NCBI GenBank assembly: GCA_026168455.1
Contig: CM047431.1
Location: forward strand, 62,020,910-62,084,909
From: Theocolax elegans
Taxonomy: Eukaryota; Arthropoda; Insecta; Hymenoptera; Cerocephalidae
Direction of reading: 5' to 3'
Length of the DNA: 64,000 bases
Of this stretch, positions 60,791 through 64,000 are shown in pieces; the stretch's first letter is position 1; each line of letters starts with the position of its first letter. A program made the translations under genes and the position numbers. The notes under the pieces were generated by a model. That model saw only the letters and a list, made by a program, of their open reading frames with translations. It did not search any database and was not told where the DNA came from.

Positions 60791-62172
60791 ACCACACTAT
60801 AAGTACTCGTAATCAGTCGGGCTTCCAAATGATTATGACAAAATATAATTACTTGCCGACTCTCAGGTCTTTGTTCTAATATCGAACTAATATACAAGTT
60901 AAATCCAAACTTTTTCTTTAATAAACCTTTGTCATATGCTATTCTCCAAAAAGTTAAGAATTCTTCAAAGCTCACATCAAAATCAATACTCTGTAATAAA
61001 TCCAATGTCTTACTATCGGTCAAACGCATCTCATGAAAACAAGTAAATTTCCTTTTCAAATAGGCAATAAAAACATTTCCTGTAGCCGTAATGTCAAGCT
61101 CAACTGGTACCTCTGTGGTGATATTGTCTTGGTTTAAATGTAATTCGCTCATAAGATAGTTTCCATACTCATAAGAACTTAAAAAATAAGTTATCATCGG
61201 ATTAATCTCATACAATTTCAATTCAAGAATATATTTCTCATAATACTTTTTATATATTGTAAAATATTTCGTCTTACCGTTAACATAATATACTTTAATC
61301 CTTAACGAATCTCCAGCACTAATACCGATTCCACCGTTACTAATAGATTCAAAATTTATCTTACTCTCTTCTAAATAATCATCATCATAATGCTGATGCC
61401 AATACTGTGAAGTCAAACTAACACCAAAGCATTTAGGAATTGAACAATTAATCTTCACCAAGTACTTATTAACAATGTCTAATTGAAGTCTTCCACTAAT
61501 ATCAAATAAATTTATCGTAGCATACTTCTCAAGTGATTGATACCATCTATTTTTATAATAATTCGTTACACCAACTCCTACAACTATTTTCGGATTCACT
61601 TTATACCATAAATTTATGTGCGCGATTCGAGTATGTACCCTGGCTGTCAACACAATGCACTCATGATTGTTAGTAATACACTTTTTATGAATATATCTAT
61701 TTCTCTCATCAACACTAAAGCAATACGTAGTAATCCCAACTGGAATAATGGCTTTTCTAATTATTATCACATCATACATAGACATTAAACCATAGTAATC
61801 ATTTTTGCTATACTCATGGATGTATAATATTTTTGTCCCTGGAATGTTATCATTACTTGACTTACCCTTACTTTTCCAACCTAGTCCAAACAATCGTTGC
61901 TCAACTTTATCTTTACTTAAATCACTTAATATAATAATTCCAAACATATTACAATACTCTAAATTTTTAATAAAAGCATTTGGAAACCCTTGATTGTTCT
62001 CAAAAATCACTTTTAGTCTCTTTCCAAACTCAGCTAGTTCATAACTATACTTCGAAGTGTAAACCCCATCAATATTCTGAGATATCTTTAGATAACGTAA
62101 TAATAGTGCTCTACCATTTGGTATATAATCCCATAAACAAATCGAGGCTAAATCGACTATTGGTTCCGTCAT
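60721..62172 (-). CDS. 483-codon ORF of unknown function embedded in BEL pol
   Basis: An intact minus-strand frame with a good start context (AAC before ATG) and an in-frame stop 12 bases upstream. It is more AT-rich than the flanking pol sequence. The protein is not recognised: it is Tyr/Ile/Asn/Lys-rich with no evident signal peptide or membrane span and several predicted beta-rich stretches. It occupies the place where RT thumb/RNase H sequence should lie, between the EISR point of the RT tail and the FLWSDS RNase H motif. Its last roughly 20-25 codons read through pol sequence in another frame, so the true C-terminus is probably altered. It may be an insertion of a host, viral or other transposon gene, or an extra element ORF. 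No function is claimed. Confidence 0.55.
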   Translation of the reverse strand: MTEPIVDLASICLWDYIPNGRALLLRYLKISQNIDGVYTSKYSYELAEFGKRLKVIFENNQGFPNAFIKNLEYCNMFGIIILSDLSKDKVEQRLFGLGWKSKGKSSNDNIPGTKILYIHEYSKNDYYGLMSMYDVIIIRKAIIPVGITTYCFSVDERNRYIHKKCITNNHECIVLTARVHTRIAHINLWYKVNPKIVVGVGVTNYYKNRWYQSLEKYATINLFDISGRLQLDIVNKYLVKINCSIPKCFGVSLTSQYWHQHYDDDYLEESKINFESISNGGIGISAGDSLRIKVYYVNGKTKYFTIYKKYYEKYILELKLYEINPMITYFLSSYEYGNYLMSELHLNQDNITTEVPVELDITATGNVFIAYLKRKFTCFHEMRLTDSKTLDLLQSIDFDVSFEEFLTFWRIAYDKGLLKKKFGFNLYISSILEQRPESRQVIIFCHNHLEARLITSTYSVVLDLITRMFLHFYGQTRRRFSPG

Positions 62173-62643
62173 GTTTCCTTCCTATTTCCCACAAAACTGG
62201 TCATAACCTCCGCAAATTTTCTTGAAATTTCGATTTTCTTTAGATAAGATAATTGTACATACCAGTCCAAAAACTCTTTTCGCGTATCGTTATCAACCGG
62301 TTCGTCCCAATCAATTTTCTGTTTATGTAATTTCTGTAAAATCAATTTGGGTATAAGCGTGACTGGGCAAGTAAACCCGATCGGATCAAATACTTTATGC
62401 GCCATCGAAAGGATCGAACGTTTAGTTATCTCCTCGTCAGATAAACAACCCAAAGTTGACGGATTAATAGATAGTGTATCACGTGTTTTATTGAACGATA
62501 TACCAAGTACAAGAGTGGACTCCGTTTTTACCGAATCGTGGGTAAACTCCCACCCTCTTAAATTAAAACCTCCCGCGTTCATTATCTTTTTACTTTCCCA
62601 GATAAAGGTATACAGTTCATCTACAGACTTTACACTAGTAATA
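62169..62643 (-). mobile_element. BEL/Pao pol fragment: RT C-terminal and connection region
   Basis: The minus-strand frame includes C-I-T-S-V-K-S (the residues that follow the YVDD box in BEL RTs), G-G-F-N-L-R-G-W-E, and SILSMAHKVFDPIGFTCPV, all typical of BEL/Pao. The YVDD aspartates lie just beyond the right breakpoint at 62643 and are lost. After E-I-S-R the typical RNase H start is replaced by unrelated sequence and a stop. Confidence 0.88.
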
Positions 62644-64000
62644 CAATTCGCGCTAAAAGCCAATCAATACGCTTACGATTGTCGTCTCCGACAAGAACTA
62701 CATCTCCCACTTCAAGTTTCCGCGATTCTTTTACATTACCTTTTATAATAAGTTGGCTGAGATACTCTTTTCTGAATCTGTTTCGCAAATGTTCCATAAC
62801 TTCCTGTCTGTATTTAAATCTTGAATTTAAATCTATTTTTGCGAGTATGTCGATATCCGGATTTTCTGCCCCTTTTATATCGCGTAAAAACATGGCAGGA
62901 GTGAGTACTTTTAAATCGCGTGACTCTTCGGAAATATATGTCAAAGGGCGTGAATTCAGTGTCGATTCGCAATCACACAAAACCGTACTCAGCTCTTCGT
63001 AAGTGAGACACGCTTTCCCGAGGACTTTACGAAGTATACTTTTAAGCATCCCGATTAACCGCTCCCACCATCCTCCCCACCATGGCGCACTGGGTGGGTT
63101 AAACCGCCAATCAATTCGATTTGCGGTGCTGTACCTAAAGATTACGTCCCAATTTAATTTTGCAAAAGCATTGTCGGCGCCAACAAAATTTGACCCATTA
63201 TCGCTAAATATTATGCTGGGTCTGCCACGCCGTGCAATAAAACGGCGTAAACAATTTAAGAATTCTCCAGATGACATCGAGGTTACAAGTTCTAAATGCA
63301 CCGCTCGGTAAACAGCGCAAGTAAACAAACATATCCAAGCCTTCTGCTGTCCCCGTAAAAATACCGGGCCTGCGAAATCTACTCCAGTAACATCAAATAC
63401 TGCCGCATCGTTAACACGTTGTACCGGCAAAGGGCCTGGATTTGCTTGTATCGGTTTAACATTGTGTTTTTTGCATATAATACACTTAGAAATAACAGAA
63501 CGAACGCTTTTTCTCATTGAGAAAATCCAAAATTTTTCTCGCAAGTGACACATTACAGTTTGTGTACCTGCGTGACACATATTTTCATGGGTATCGCGGA
63601 TCAATAACTCGACAACTTTGTGCTTACGATCTAATACAATCGGGCATAAAAAGGGAAAACTGTCCTTACGCTCAAAAATTTTTGTTTTTAAACGCAATAG
63701 CCCATCCGTATGCGTAAATGTTTGTAAATTCGACAATTTCGGATCTTTAGATAAAAACATTTCCTTTTGTAATTTTTTTAAAAGCTTTAACTCTGTTTCG
63801 TGAATTTCTCGGTAGGTTATTTTGTTTCCTTTATTAGTTTCTTTCTTAGTTATAAAATTTTTAAACCTTAACATAATACAGAAAAATCTGATAATCTTGT
63901 TATAAGAAGAAAACTTATCCCAAATCTTAAAATTCGATTGCTCATCTGCATTAAACATTGAAATTTGTGCTGACTTCTTCAATTCGCTTTTTACTTCATT
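62644..64000 (-). mobile_element. Second copy of BEL integrase region, cut by the window edge
   Basis: Matches 59137-60493 at a constant offset of 3507, with identical translated integrase (zinc finger, D, D, E all present). The C-terminal domain is cut at W-L-L-A-R-I and joined to the RT tail of the neighbouring unit. It continues past the window end. Confidence 0.92.

Larger units (their letters stand above)
59137..64000 (-). repeat. 3507-bp direct tandem duplication of the BEL fragment
   Basis: Unit 1 is 59137-62643; unit 2 begins at 62644 and is seen to 64000. Unit identity is essentially complete over the 1357 bp visible. Confidence 0.88.

Noticed and set aside
1..64000. CRISPR arrays, operons or bacterial/phage systems
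   Set aside because: No regularly spaced short repeats; spliced genes, Pol III tRNA with intron and retroelements show this is a eukaryotic chromosome.

Overview
The window is AT-rich nuclear DNA of an arthropod, very probably an insect. Spliced genes with GT-AG introns, a Popeye-domain (bves) gene, an intron-containing tRNA-Ile(UAU), and BEL/Pao, Penelope-like, non-LTR and TIR elements all point that way. I cannot fix the order from sequence alone; Hymenoptera is only a guess.

Left part (1-25 kb): a cluster of small three-exon genes for secreted, cationic, four-cysteine peptides that I do not recognise as a named family. Four recent copies (A at 5.7 kb, B at 10.0 kb, C at 20.6-21.1 kb on the minus strand, D at 23.7 kb) lie in large duplicated blocks. 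A diverged member (E, 14.4-16.3 kb, minus) keeps the same exon lengths, splice phases and exact cysteine spacing (C-x7-C-x12-C-x11-C). All have a signal peptide, an acidic pro-region and a basic mature part, which is the layout of many antimicrobial or venom peptides; function is inference. Copy A carries several frame-breaking indels (pseudogene or poor consensus). A fifth recent copy has been deleted at about 2720, leaving its 3' flank. The blocks are broken up by inverted-repeat elements and by (TA)n tracts where duplication joints fall.

Middle (25-35 kb): no intact gene recognised. It holds a decayed Penelope-like element with a GIY-YIG endonuclease (minus), split by a TA-flanked TIR element, plus a second 1-kb-class fold-back element and another TIR element.

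Right-centre (34.9-57.7 kb): a plus-strand Popeye-domain gene (bves/POPDC) over seven coding exons, 433 codons, all splice phases compatible, with a probable CpG-richer promoter and 5' UTR near 35 kb. Its introns carry a minus-strand tRNA-Ile(UAU) gene, a reverse-transcriptase relic and several TIR elements.

Right end (58.5-64 kb): a BEL/Pao retrotransposon fragment on the minus strand (LTR, integrase, RNase H tail, RT tail). A 483-codon AT-rich ORF of unknown function sits in place of part of pol. The arrangement is tandemly duplicated with a 3507-bp period and runs off the window.
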